Part shown: positions 42,421 through 51,340 of the stretch, piece after piece
Layout of the letters: the number at the start of each line of letters is the position of its first letter
How positions within the stretch are numbered: the stretch's first letter is position 1
NCBI RefSeq assembly: GCF_013415105.1
Contig: NZ_JACCDF010000003.1
Span: 62,001 to 126,000 of the forward strand
Reading direction: 5' to 3'
Source of the DNA: Vreelandella salicampi
Lineage (GTDB): Bacteria; Pseudomonadota; Gammaproteobacteria; Pseudomonadales; Halomonadaceae
Length of the DNA stretch: 64,000 bases
Made by a program: the position numbers and the translations under genes
The notes under the pieces: model-generated
Databases searched by the model: none
Told to the model about the DNA's origin: nothing
What the model saw: the letters and a program-made list of their open reading frames with translations, nothing else

Positions 42421-44454
42421 TCAGAAGTCGACGGTTAAGCCCAAGTTGACTTGGCGGCCATCAAGCACAACGCCGTAATCGTCATTTGTAACTTCCTTAT
42501 CGGTGATGTTGTAAAGCCCGGCCTTAACGCGCGCATTTTTGTTAAGACTATAAACGAGGCCCGCATCGACGAATCCATAGCCTGGCGTGCCATCTTCAAC
42601 ACTGCGGCGTCCCAAGTAGTCGCTGGTTTCGCCGCGATAGTTGCCCTGTAGCCAAAGGTTAAGGTCCCGCGTTGTCTGCCAGTCGAGGTTAACGTTGACC
42701 ATATGCTCGGGAATTTTGTTGAGCGGCTCGCCGGCAAACTCGCCTGATTTTTGCTCGGATTGCGTGTAGGTATAGCTAGAGCTGAGACGTACTGAAGGAG
42801 TTACGTCATAATCTGCCGTCAGCTCGATACCTTGCATTTCTGCTTTGTCAATGTTTTCACGCGTACTGAGGAATAGGTAGTCATTACCGCCGTAGGCGCA
42901 CTGCCATGTCGAAGGGTCGTTACGGTCGCCGCCTAGATCACAGAGACCATCTTCAGCAATTTTGTCTTCGAACTGTGTATGGAAGAGCATCATGCTAGCG
43001 CTGAGAGTGCGATCCACACTGTTGAAGACAAAGCCGGTTTCATAGTTGGTGCTGGTTTCCGGTTCAAGGTCCGTGTTGCCAATGATCAGCGCACGGGGAT
43101 GGGGGGCGGGAGAGCCGCGACCGCCGGTACCCCGACCGAACCCTTCGGTGGCATCAGATAAGCCAGGCTGTACATAGCCCGTTGAAACACCGCCTTTTAG
43201 TGTCCATTGGGGGGTTACATGATAGTTGGCGTAGACGCGCGGCGATAGGTGGCCACCAAATAGCTCGTCGTCGTTGTAGCGCAAGCCGGTGGTGACATTA
43301 AGGTCGTCGGTTACGCCCCATTCGATTTCAGCAAACGCGGCGGCAATCCAGCGGTCAACGCTGCGCACGGCGCCAGGAATGTTAGAGGTCAGTAGGCCAT
43401 TGGTCTCATCCACTAACTGCTCATCTTTATATTGAGCGCCCAGGGTCACCACGTGGTTGCCCCAGAAGTGTGTTGCCTGGGTGTTGTAGGTGGTCACTTC
43501 CTCCTCTTTGTCTGCTGTCTGGACACGGTCGGACACGTCGTGCTGGATATAGCTATCAACTATCCAACTGCCGTAAGTACCCTTATGCCCTAAGGTATAG
43601 ACATCTTTATCGAAGCGGTATGTTGTACTTTCGTTTTCGCTCGGAATGCTAACGCCAGATGTGTGGCTATACTCCTTGGTGGAAGACGTGTACCCCAAAG
43701 TAAATGTGTTCTGTTCATCCGGTGTTAGGGTGAACTCGGCTCCTCCTTGGCGTGTATCGCTCTCGGGCTGGCTTTCTGCGTTGTCGTCACTACCGATATA
43801 GCCGCTTTCTTCGTTACCTACCCAGCTGCCGTGAACCTTTACACCCAATAACCCCTCGATTAGTGGGCCGCTGGTGTAGAAGCTGACCTGTTGGCCATCG
43901 TTATTGATATCATTGAGCGAGTGGGTGTACTCGGTCGTGACAGAGCCTGACCACTCCTCAGTCCCCTTCTTGGTGATGATATTGACTACGCCGCCGAGCG
44001 CCTGAGAGCCGTAAAGCGACGACATCGGGCCGCGAATCACCTCCACCCGTTCAATCATAGAGATCGGTGGCAGGCCAATCTGCTTGCCTTCGTCGTTGCC
44101 GTTGGTGTTGACGGAGCGACCGGCAGAAATAGGGCGGCCATCGACTAAGTAAAGCGTATAGCTGCTGTCCATTCCACGGATGCTGATATCTTGTGAGCCG
44201 CCGCCTCCCGTGACGTAGACGCCGGGAATATTGTCCATGGCATCGACAATACTGGAGTAGGATTTTTTGTTGAGTTCTTCACCGCTAATAGTCGAAATAC
44301 TCGCAGGCGCATCGGAAATCACCTGCTCATAGCCCGCTGCGGTGACGACGATAGGGTCAAGTGATGCATCATCCTGCGCGAAGGCGGTTGCCGCGAGGGT
44401 GAAAGAGGCCATTCCAACCGCACTAGCCAGGGCACAACGTGAAAAACGAGGCAT
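42421..44454 (-). CDS. TonB-dependent siderophore receptor
   Basis: Outer-membrane gated barrel of 677 residues. The signal peptide (VGMASFTLAATAFAQ) is followed by a TonB box (DPIVVTA, about residue 33). The plug domain has GVYVTGGGGSQDISIRGM and VEVIRGPMSSLYGSQALGG, and the barrel ends with a terminal Phe (LGLTVDF). The family likeness is to the FepA/Cir/IrgA group that takes up catecholate siderophores, but the ligand is inferred only. A Fur-like box lies 65-83 bases upstream of the start. It is divergent from the ABC import genes. Confidence 0.92.
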   Translation of the reverse strand: MPRFSRCALASAVGMASFTLAATAFAQDDASLDPIVVTAAGYEQVISDAPASISTISGEELNKKSYSSIVDAMDNIPGVYVTGGGGSQDISIRGMDSSYTLYLVDGRPISAGRSVNTNGNDEGKQIGLPPISMIERVEVIRGPMSSLYGSQALGGVVNIITKKGTEEWSGSVTTEYTHSLNDINNDGQQVSFYTSGPLIEGLLGVKVHGSWVGNEESGYIGSDDNAESQPESDTRQGGAEFTLTPDEQNTFTLGYTSSTKEYSHTSGVSIPSENESTTYRFDKDVYTLGHKGTYGSWIVDSYIQHDVSDRVQTADKEEEVTTYNTQATHFWGNHVVTLGAQYKDEQLVDETNGLLTSNIPGAVRSVDRWIAAAFAEIEWGVTDDLNVTTGLRYNDDELFGGHLSPRVYANYHVTPQWTLKGGVSTGYVQPGLSDATEGFGRGTGGRGSPAPHPRALIIGNTDLEPETSTNYETGFVFNSVDRTLSASMMLFHTQFEDKIAEDGLCDLGGDRNDPSTWQCAYGGNDYLFLSTRENIDKAEMQGIELTADYDVTPSVRLSSSYTYTQSEQKSGEFAGEPLNKIPEHMVNVNLDWQTTRDLNLWLQGNYRGETSDYLGRRSVEDGTPGYGFVDAGLVYSLNKNARVKAGLYNITDKEVTNDDYGVVLDGRQVNLGLTVDF

Positions 44455-44478
44455 AATTTATCCCGTGTCAGACAGTTA

Positions 44479-44493
44479 AATCTTAATAAGATT
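44479..44493. promoter_or_regulatory. 15-bp perfect palindrome upstream of the TonB receptor
   Basis: AATCTTAATAAGATT is a perfect 7-1-7 inverted repeat, 25 bases upstream of the receptor ATG. It does not look like a Fur box; it may be an operator for a second regulator or overlap the -10 region. Confidence 0.4.
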
Positions 44494-44518
44494 GATTATT
44501 GATTACAGGGGTGATTTT

Positions 44519-44537
44519 AAAGAGAACTATTCTCAAA
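44519..44537. promoter_or_regulatory. Fur-like box for the TonB receptor
   Basis: On the minus strand the core reads TGAGAATAGTTCTC, an inverted repeat GAGAA-N3-TTCTC closely similar to Fur boxes of the GAGAATNATTCTC form. It lies in the divergent gap, nearer the receptor. Confidence 0.7.
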
Positions 44538-44663
44538 TACGAGGCAATCAATCAGAACGGGGTGTTGCATATTTTGCAACCTCTTCGCCCGCGCATATGA
44601 CCTGAGAAAGCGTTGCGTAACGTGGAACGTGGTATTCGCTGTAATGTGGATGCAAGTGCTTCT

Positions 44664-44679
44664 GATAATCGTTATTATC
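44664..44679. promoter_or_regulatory. Fur-like box for the siderophore ABC operon
   Basis: GATAATCGTTATTATC contains GATAAT and its inverted form, close to the Fur consensus. It ends 29 bases before the substrate-binding protein ATG, where it would cover the promoter. Confidence 0.7.
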
Positions 44680-44708
44680 TTTGCCAGATTCAACAACGAG
44701 GATATCTG

Positions 44709-45635
44709 ATGCGGGCTGCAGCGTTACGCAATGGCATGGTGGGACTACTACTCAGTGGGTTATTGGTGAGCGCCGCCCAGGCGCGCACGCTCGATACCGC
44801 CTATGGCGAGGTAGAGGTGACGGGCACGCCGGAGCGTGTGGTCACACTTTATGAGGGCGCGCTGGATGCCTCGCTTGCCGCGGGCGTCACGCCTCTGGGC
44901 GCGGTAACCACCCGCGGCGGCGATAACGTCGCCGAGTACGTGGAAGCGCATTTGGGTGATGAGCGGCCCGCCATCATGGGTGTGGTGCGCGAAATCAACA
45001 TTGAGGCCGTGCTTGAACAGCGCCCGGATTTGATCCTGGCGCCTGCTCGGCTCTCCGAAGAGCAGTATCAGCTGCTTTCGCAAATTGCGCCCACTGTAGT
45101 GCCGCCCACTCAGTCGATTGCCCCGGATAACTGGAAAGCCGAAGCGCGCCTGTACGGCGACGCGCTGAATCGCCAGGACGCCATCGAAGACGCCATCAGC
45201 GCCGTTGACCAGCGCGCCGCGGAATTAGCGAGCGCTCTGGACACGGCTGGAGTAGGCGGCACGGCCTTTGTGGTGCGCTGGATGCCGGGCGGGCCGATGG
45301 TCATGTCGAAGAACCTGTTCGCCGCCGGGTTGGTCGCTCAAGTGGGCTTAAAGGTGGAAGACGCCGGGCTTGTGGGCGAGCGCGGCGTGCATAGCGATAT
45401 TTTAAGCCTTGAAAACCTCTCCCAGGTGGATGGCGACTGGCTGTTCCTGGCGACGCTCAATGAAGACGGCCAGGAGGCCCTGGCATCGGCTAAGCAAAGC
45501 AGCGCCTTTACCCGGCTTGACGTGGTTCAGCGCGAGCAGGTGGTGCCGGTGAACGGCCAGCTATGGACCAGCGCGAACGGCCCGCTGGCCGCGCTGGCGA
45601 TTCTTGACGATATCGAAGCCGCCCTGTTGCCGTGA
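44709..45635 (+). CDS. Iron-siderophore ABC transporter substrate-binding protein
   Basis: Periplasmic helical-backbone binding protein (FecB/FhuD class), 308 residues. A signal peptide (GMVGLLLSGLLVSAAQA) precedes EVEVTGTPERVVTLYEGAL, the standard start of this fold, and VLEQRPDLILAP is the other common motif. AGGATATCTG precedes the ATG; a longer frame 32 codons upstream would run over the Fur-like box and is rejected. The stop overlaps the next start by one base. Confidence 0.92.
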   Translation: MRAAALRNGMVGLLLSGLLVSAAQARTLDTAYGEVEVTGTPERVVTLYEGALDASLAAGVTPLGAVTTRGGDNVAEYVEAHLGDERPAIMGVVREINIEAVLEQRPDLILAPARLSEEQYQLLSQIAPTVVPPTQSIAPDNWKAEARLYGDALNRQDAIEDAISAVDQRAAELASALDTAGVGGTAFVVRWMPGGPMVMSKNLFAAGLVAQVGLKVEDAGLVGERGVHSDILSLENLSQVDGDWLFLATLNEDGQEALASAKQSSAFTRLDVVQREQVVPVNGQLWTSANGPLAALAILDDIEAALLP

Positions 45636-46636
45636 TGGCGTTGAGTGTGGCTCACCAACGAACGCAGATGACGTTACTGCTCACCGCCCTTGTGGCGGTG
45701 AGTCTCGTTAGCCTGCTGATTGGCGCCGGTAGCGTCGGCCCGCTGCGTGCCCTGGCGGTGCTGGGCGGCGGTCATGACAGCGACGCTAGTTTCGTGGTCT
45801 GGCAACTGCGCGCGCCGCGCACCGTGATCGGCATTATTGTTGGCATGGCGCTTGGGGTGGCGGGGGCGCTGCTGCAGGCGGTGTCGCGTAACCCGCTCGC
45901 CGAACCCGGTCTACTTGGGGTAAGCGCCGGCGCCGCTTTTGCGGTGGCGCTGACGCTGGTCATGGGCGCCAGTGCGGCCACCCTGCGTATTTCGGTGGCC
46001 CAAATGGGCGCGTTGCTCGGCTGCATTTGCGTGTTGAGCGTTACCCGGGTGCGCGGCGTGGGCAGCGACCCGGTGCGGCTGGTGTTGGCAGGCGCGGCGT
46101 TTTCCGGACTGCTCGGCTCGCTCACCTCGCTGATGCTGCTGTTTGATCAGCGCGCGGCGGATGAAATCCGCTTCTGGGTGATTGGCAGCCTTGCCGGACG
46201 TCGCCTCGATGATGTGGTGGCGATGCTGCCCAGCATGCTGGTCGCGGCGGTGGCGGTGGTGTTTATCGCGCGCCCGCTGGCGGCGTTGGCATTGGGCGAG
46301 CGGGCGGCCTCCGGGCTGGGCCATCACCCTGGGTTGATCCGTTGGTTGGTCGTGGCCTGCGTGGCCCTGCTGGTGGGCGCTGCCACGGCGATCGCCGGGC
46401 CGATTGCTTTTGTCGGCTTGGTAGTGCCGTTTGCCGCCCGGGCGCTGGCGGGGCCGGATATTCGCCGCACGCTGTGGTTCTGCCTGCCGATCGGCCCGTT
46501 GATGGTGCTCACGGCGGATATCATTGCCCGTGTGGCGGTGGCGCCCTCGGAGTTACCCATTGGCGTACTGACCGCATTATGCGGCGCTCCCGTGCTGGTT
46601 GCCGTGGTGCGCGCCCGGCGGCTCCCGACTTTGTAA
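45635..46636 (+). CDS. FecCD-family iron-siderophore permease 1
   Basis: Inner-membrane permease of 333 residues with about nine or ten helices. LRAPRTVIGIIVGMALGVAG, LLQAVSRNPLAEPGLLGVSAGA and the coupling segment RAASGLGHHPG are family marks. The ATG at 45635 lies within the TGATG overlap with the preceding gene; a GTG one codon earlier is also in frame. It should form a heterodimer with the next gene product. Confidence 0.93.
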   Translation: MALSVAHQRTQMTLLLTALVAVSLVSLLIGAGSVGPLRALAVLGGGHDSDASFVVWQLRAPRTVIGIIVGMALGVAGALLQAVSRNPLAEPGLLGVSAGAAFAVALTLVMGASAATLRISVAQMGALLGCICVLSVTRVRGVGSDPVRLVLAGAAFSGLLGSLTSLMLLFDQRAADEIRFWVIGSLAGRRLDDVVAMLPSMLVAAVAVVFIARPLAALALGERAASGLGHHPGLIRWLVVACVALLVGAATAIAGPIAFVGLVVPFAARALAGPDIRRTLWFCLPIGPLMVLTADIIARVAVAPSELPIGVLTALCGAPVLVAVVRARRLPTL

Positions 46637-46651
46637 TCTTTGGCGACTTCC

Positions 46652-47767
46652 ATGAAATCGAGCGCAAGTGATCTTCCTACATCGGCCTTTGTGCCTGAGC
46701 GCCGCTCGCAGTCGATAGCGGCGCCGCCGGGCTACTGGCGTATTGCCTGGATTTCCCCGCGCGGTAATGCCTGCAGCTTGCTGATCGAGCGTCGGGGTGT
46801 TGCCGTCAGCGCGGGTCTTGGCGTCGCGCTGGTATGCGCCTGCGTGCTTTATTTGAGTCTGGGCAGCATGGCGCTGGCCCCGAGCGCGGTCCTCCCGGCG
46901 CTGTTTGGGCGGGGCGAGATGATCAGCGTGTTTACCGTTCAAGAACTGCGCCTGCCCCGGCTGGTGGCTGCCTGCTTGACCGGCGCTGCCTTTGCGCTCG
47001 CCGGGGTGCTGATGCAAACCCTGGCGCGCAACCGGCTCGCCACGCCGGGGATTATCGGTATCGATAACGGTGCTACCGCCTTTGCTGTGGCCTCGGTGGT
47101 GGGCATGGGCGTCTCGCTGGCGCCACCGGCCATGGCGCTGGCGGGGGCGGCCACGGCCGCCGCGCTGACCTTTGGCCTGGTGGCGGGCGGCGGCACCCAA
47201 GGCTATCGCTTTATCGTCGCGGGGATAGGCGTGGGCGCGGTGTTTGGCGCGGTTACGCAACTGATGCTGGCGCGGGTGGCGATCGATACCGCCAACGCCG
47301 CTTATCCCTGGACCGTCGGGTCGCTCAATGCCCGCCCCGGCGACGCGGTAGGCTTGCTTGCCGTTGGGCTAGGAGTGGGCGTGATCGCCGCTTTCATCGT
47401 CGCGCGCCCGCTATCGCTGATGCGCTTTAAAGACGCCACTGCTTACGGGCTGGGCGTTAACGTCAAAGCGCGCCGCTTTCAGGTGCTGATGCTTTCGGTG
47501 GTATTGACCGCGCTGGCGGTCGCCGTGGCCGGGCCTGTTGGCATGGTCGGGCTGATCGGCCCGGAAATCGCCCGCTCGCTTTCCAGTTCACGCCAGGTGC
47601 CACTTGTGGCATCGCTGCTAGCAGGGGCGCTGGTGATGGTGCTGGCGGATCTCGCCGGGCGCACCTTGCTGGCGCCGATTGAAATTCCCGTCGGCATCGT
47701 GACCGCCGTGATCGGCGGCCCCTGGTTATTATGGATACTAATGCGACCGCAACGGAGCCATGCATGA
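46652..47767 (+). CDS. FecCD-family iron-siderophore permease 2
   Basis: Second permease half, 371 residues. It has a longer hydrophilic N-terminus of about 50 residues, then LRLPRLVAACLTGAAFALAG and LMQTLARNRLATPGIIGIDNG. The last four bases overlap the ATPase gene start (ATGA). The start at 46652 has no strong ribosome binding site; TTG at 46640 is an alternative, and translation may depend on coupling with the gene 15 bases upstream. Confidence 0.92.
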   Translation: MKSSASDLPTSAFVPERRSQSIAAPPGYWRIAWISPRGNACSLLIERRGVAVSAGLGVALVCACVLYLSLGSMALAPSAVLPALFGRGEMISVFTVQELRLPRLVAACLTGAAFALAGVLMQTLARNRLATPGIIGIDNGATAFAVASVVGMGVSLAPPAMALAGAATAAALTFGLVAGGGTQGYRFIVAGIGVGAVFGAVTQLMLARVAIDTANAAYPWTVGSLNARPGDAVGLLAVGLGVGVIAAFIVARPLSLMRFKDATAYGLGVNVKARRFQVLMLSVVLTALAVAVAGPVGMVGLIGPEIARSLSSSRQVPLVASLLAGALVMVLADLAGRTLLAPIEIPVGIVTAVIGGPWLLWILMRPQRSHA

Positions 47768-48567
47768 CGCCTGCTGAACCATCCCCTACGCTTACCACCG
47801 AGTCGCTCGCCCTGAGCTATGGCCCCCGGCGCGTCATCGACTCGCTGGGTGTCAGCCTGCCCAGCGGCCAGGTAACCGCGATTGTCGGCCCCAACGGCTG
47901 CGGCAAATCCACGCTGCTGTCGGGCCTTGCCCGGCTGCACAAACCGGAAAGCGGGGCGGTGTTGCTGAACGGCGCGGACATTCAGAACCTGCCCGCCCGG
48001 ACGCTGGCGACCCAGCTGGCGCTGCTGCCCCAAGAGGCCGTCGCGCCGGAAGGGCTGACCGTCAGCGAGCTGATTCGTTTTGGCCGCCAGCCCCACCAGG
48101 GCTGGCTGCGCCAGTGGTCGGCGGAAGATCAGCGCGTGGTCGAGCACGCGCTTGCCGCCGCCGGGCTTGAAGCCTTGGCCGAGCGTCCGCTGGAAGCGCT
48201 CTCCGGTGGGCAGCGACAACGGGCGTGGATCGCCATGACCATCGCCCAGCAAACGCCGCTGTTACTGCTCGATGAGCCGACGTCCGCGTTGGACCTGGGC
48301 CATCAGATCGAGGTGTTCGAACTGGTGCGCCATCTGGCTTGCCATGGCCGTACCGTGGTGATGGTGCTCCATGATCTAGCCAGTGCCTGCCGCTACGCGG
48401 ATCATCTGATCGCCCTTTGCGACGGGCAGATCGTCGCCCAGGGTGCGCCCGCCGAGGTGGTGACGCCCGAGCTGGTGCGGACGCTGTATCAGGTCGACTG
48501 CACGCTGATGATCGACCCCGATACCGGCAGCCCATTGCTGGCCAATGTACGCCGCGCCAGTCCCTAA
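47764..48567 (+). CDS. Iron-siderophore ABC transporter ATP-binding protein
   Basis: FepC/FecE-type ATPase, 267 residues. Walker A is GPNGCGKST, the signature is LSGGQRQRAWIAMTIAQ, and Walker B is LLLLDEPTSALDLGHQ, the last part typical of siderophore ATPases. It completes a one-receptor, two-permease, one-ATPase uptake system. The start at 47764 lies in an ATGA overlap. Confidence 0.94.
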   Translation: MTPAEPSPTLTTESLALSYGPRRVIDSLGVSLPSGQVTAIVGPNGCGKSTLLSGLARLHKPESGAVLLNGADIQNLPARTLATQLALLPQEAVAPEGLTVSELIRFGRQPHQGWLRQWSAEDQRVVEHALAAAGLEALAERPLEALSGGQRQRAWIAMTIAQQTPLLLLDEPTSALDLGHQIEVFELVRHLACHGRTVVMVLHDLASACRYADHLIALCDGQIVAQGAPAEVVTPELVRTLYQVDCTLMIDPDTGSPLLANVRRASP

Positions 48568-48634
48568 GTCATATGTGGAAAGTGTTAGGATAGGCTGCAA
48601 TATTCGATCGCAAATAATTCAGTAAGGAATACGC

Positions 48635-50428
48635 GTGGCCTCTTCTACGACACGTTCTCAGAATCAGAGCTTCCAGGCCTTGATGCGCCTTTTGCGCTAC
48701 GCCAAGGGTTATCGGCGGCGGATCATCGCTGCGAGCGTGTGCTCCATCATCAACAAGCTGTTTGATATCGCTCCCGAGATTCTCATCGGCGTGGCGATCG
48801 ACGTGGTGGTCAACCAGGAACAGAGCTTTGTGGCACGGTTAGGCTTTGAGACGCCCCAAGAGCAGATCACCATTCTCGCCGTGCTGACGTTCTTTATCTG
48901 GGCGGGTGAGTCGCTGTTCGAGTACCTGTTCCAGGTGTTGTGGCGCAATCTCGCCCAACGGCTGCAGGCGGATATGCGCCAGGACGCCTACGAACACGCC
49001 CAGCGGCTGGATATGGCGTTTTTTGAGTCGAAAAGCTCCGGCCAGTTGGTCGCCACCATGAACGACGACGTCAACCAGCTGGAGCGGTTTTTAGACGGCG
49101 GCGCCAACGCGCTGATTCAAGTGGGCGTGACCGTGGTGGCCGTAGGCGCGGTGTTCTTCGTGCTCTCGCCGCTGATCGCGCTGCTGGCGTTTACGCCCAT
49201 TCCGCTGATCATCTGGGGCGCGTTTTACTTCCAACGCAAGGCCGGGCCGCTCTACAGCGATGTGCGCGAAAAGGTCGGCGACCTGGGCAGCCGGCTTTCC
49301 AATAACCTGAGCGGCATTGCCACCATCAAGAGCTTTACCAGCGAAGACCGCGAAGCCGAGCGCCTGCGCGACGCCAGCGAAGCCTACGTTGACGCCAACC
49401 GCCGGGCGATCCAGGTGAGCTCCGCGTTTATTCCCGTCATCCGTATGGCGATTCTGGCGGGCTTTTTGGCCACTTTTACTGTCGGGGGCATGATGGCGCT
49501 CAACGGCAATTTGAACGTGGGCGCATACGGCGTGCTGGTGTTTTTAACCCAACGCCTGCTGTGGCCACTGACCGGCCTAGCCCAGGTGATTGATCTGTTC
49601 GAGCGCGCCATGGCGAGCACCAAGCGGATCCTCGACCTGCTGGAAGAGCCGATTACCGTGAAGGATGACAGCACCACGCCCCTGGCCCAGCCGGTTAAGG
49701 GCGAGGTGCGCTTTGAGTCGGTGAGTTTTCACTACGCCGCCAGCCACGTCGGCGTCGATGGGATAGAACTTCATGCCCCAGCGGGGCATACGCTGGCGCT
49801 GGTCGGCGCTACCGGCTCGGGTAAGTCTACGCTGGTCAAGTTGCTGCTGCGCTTTTACGACCCGGAAAGCGGGCGCGTGCTGGTCGATGGCCAGCCGGTG
49901 CGTGACGTTAGCATGCACTCAATTCGCCAGGCGATTGGGCTGGTCAGCCAGGACGTTTACCTGTTCGAGGGCAGCATTCGCGACAACATTGCTTACGGCA
50001 AGCCCCATGCCGATGATGCGGCGATTATCGACGCCGCCAAAACCGCCGAAGCGTGGAGCTTTATCGAGACGTTGCCCCAGGGGCTGGATACCCCGGTGGG
50101 CGAGCGCGGTGTGCGGCTTTCAGGCGGCCAGCGTCAGCGGCTTTCGCTGGCCCGGGCGCTACTGAAAGACCCACCGATTCTGGTGCTGGATGAGGCCACC
50201 AGCGCGGTGGACAACGAAACCGAAGCGGCCATTCAGCGCTCGCTGAAACGCATCGCCCACGGGCGCACGGTAATTATGATTGCACACCGGCTATCCACCA
50301 TCGTGCACGCCGATGAAATCGTGGTGATCGAAAAAGGCCGGGTGGCCGAGCGCGGTACTCACTCAAGCCTACTCGATGCAAACGGCCACTATGCCGCCCA
50401 GTGGCGGGTACAAACCGGCGCCGCGTAA
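48635..50428 (+). CDS. Exporter-type ABC transporter (membrane and ATPase domains fused)
   Basis: 597 residues: six membrane helices in the first half and an ATPase in the second (Walker A GATGSGKST, signature RLSGGQRQRLSLARALL, Walker B PILVLDEATSAVDNE). It should act as homodimer. Position 67 bases after the siderophore import genes, same strand, suggests siderophore handling: export of a siderophore or, as for the exporter-fold importers YbtPQ and IrtAB, inner-membrane import. Lipid or drug export cannot be excluded. The start is a GTG with AAGGAA upstream. No siderophore biosynthesis genes are in the window. Confidence 0.9.
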   Translation: MASSTTRSQNQSFQALMRLLRYAKGYRRRIIAASVCSIINKLFDIAPEILIGVAIDVVVNQEQSFVARLGFETPQEQITILAVLTFFIWAGESLFEYLFQVLWRNLAQRLQADMRQDAYEHAQRLDMAFFESKSSGQLVATMNDDVNQLERFLDGGANALIQVGVTVVAVGAVFFVLSPLIALLAFTPIPLIIWGAFYFQRKAGPLYSDVREKVGDLGSRLSNNLSGIATIKSFTSEDREAERLRDASEAYVDANRRAIQVSSAFIPVIRMAILAGFLATFTVGGMMALNGNLNVGAYGVLVFLTQRLLWPLTGLAQVIDLFERAMASTKRILDLLEEPITVKDDSTTPLAQPVKGEVRFESVSFHYAASHVGVDGIELHAPAGHTLALVGATGSGKSTLVKLLLRFYDPESGRVLVDGQPVRDVSMHSIRQAIGLVSQDVYLFEGSIRDNIAYGKPHADDAAIIDAAKTAEAWSFIETLPQGLDTPVGERGVRLSGGQRQRLSLARALLKDPPILVLDEATSAVDNETEAAIQRSLKRIAHGRTVIMIAHRLSTIVHADEIVVIEKGRVAERGTHSSLLDANGHYAAQWRVQTGAA

Positions 50429-50557
50429 TGCGTGGTTAGGATCTTGTGTCACGCGCATTGGCGTCGCATATTAGGCATACTTTAGCGGCACAAAAATGTG
50501 CCCCGCGAGCTCAATAGACGGGAGCAAAACGGCGTTGTCCAAACGGGGAGGCATGAC

Positions 50558-51340
50558 ATGAATGCAAGCAAAATTCTTCAGCAGTTGATGCAACAGGCCG
50601 GCGGGAGCCAGAAGGGCAGCGGCGTCGATGTTCAAGGGATGCTGAGTGGTCTCTCGAAACAGTTCGGCGGCGGCAGTCAGGAGCCGAGCCGCCAACAAAA
50701 CACAGGCGGTTCCAGTAGCGGTTTTGATATGAAAAGCCTGCTCGGCGGTGGGGCGATGGGGCTACTCGTCGGCTCTAAGCGTGGGCGCAAGCTAGGCGGT
50801 AAGGCGCTAAAATACGGCGCGATTGCCGGGGTGGGGGTGCTGGCGTGGAAAGCGTGGCAGAACTCTCAACAAAACTCTCAACAAAGCTCGCAACAAAATT
50901 CTCAACAAGGCTCCCAGCAGATAAGCGGCCAGCAGGCGCAGGACGCAAACGAAGGCGAGCGAGTTGAAGTGCTTAGCGGTGAGTTTCAGGAGCGGCGTAG
51001 CTTAGAACTTCTGCAAGCGATGATTATGGCCGCCCGTGCTGACGGGCATATCGACGAACAAGAACAAGTGCTGATTACCCAGCAGATTGACGCGCTAGGC
51101 GCCGATCAGGAAATGCACCGTTGGGTCGAGCAGCAGCTTCAAGCGCCGTTGGATGCAAACGTGCTGGCGCGTGAGGCGGATTCGCCCCAGGCTGCCCGTG
51201 AGATGTACTTGGTCAGCGTGGCCGTCATTGACGAGCAAAACCCGATGGAGCGAGCATGGCTTGACCAACTGGCAAAGGCGCTGAACCTCTCGCCTGACGT
51301 GGCTGCCGAGCTTGAGCACCACGCGCAGCAGGCAGGCTAA
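50558..51340 (+). CDS. DUF533/TerB-like protein
   Basis: 260 residues. A Gln- and Gly-rich N-terminus is followed by a glycine-rich hydrophobic segment (GGGAMGLLVGSKRGRKLGGK, then YGAIAGVGVLAWKAW), which may associate with the membrane. A low-complexity NSQQ repeat lies next, and a helical TerB-type domain from about residue 150 (LELLQAMIMAARADGHIDEQE). The family has no firm function. GGGGAGG precedes the ATG at 50558. Its stop overlaps the pgpA start by one base. Confidence 0.85.
   Translation: MNASKILQQLMQQAGGSQKGSGVDVQGMLSGLSKQFGGGSQEPSRQQNTGGSSSGFDMKSLLGGGAMGLLVGSKRGRKLGGKALKYGAIAGVGVLAWKAWQNSQQNSQQSSQQNSQQGSQQISGQQAQDANEGERVEVLSGEFQERRSLELLQAMIMAARADGHIDEQEQVLITQQIDALGADQEMHRWVEQQLQAPLDANVLAREADSPQAAREMYLVSVAVIDEQNPMERAWLDQLAKALNLSPDVAAELEHHAQQAG
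50861..50920 (+). repeat. Five 12-bp repeats in the DUF533 gene
   Basis: Five tandem units related to AACTCTCAACAA encode NSQQ, NSQQ, SSQQ, NSQQ, GSQQ. The first two are identical. Copy changes would keep the frame. Confidence 0.88.

Noticed and set aside
44613..44708. N-terminal extension of the siderophore-binding protein
   Set aside because: It would cover the Fur-like box and hide the signal peptide.
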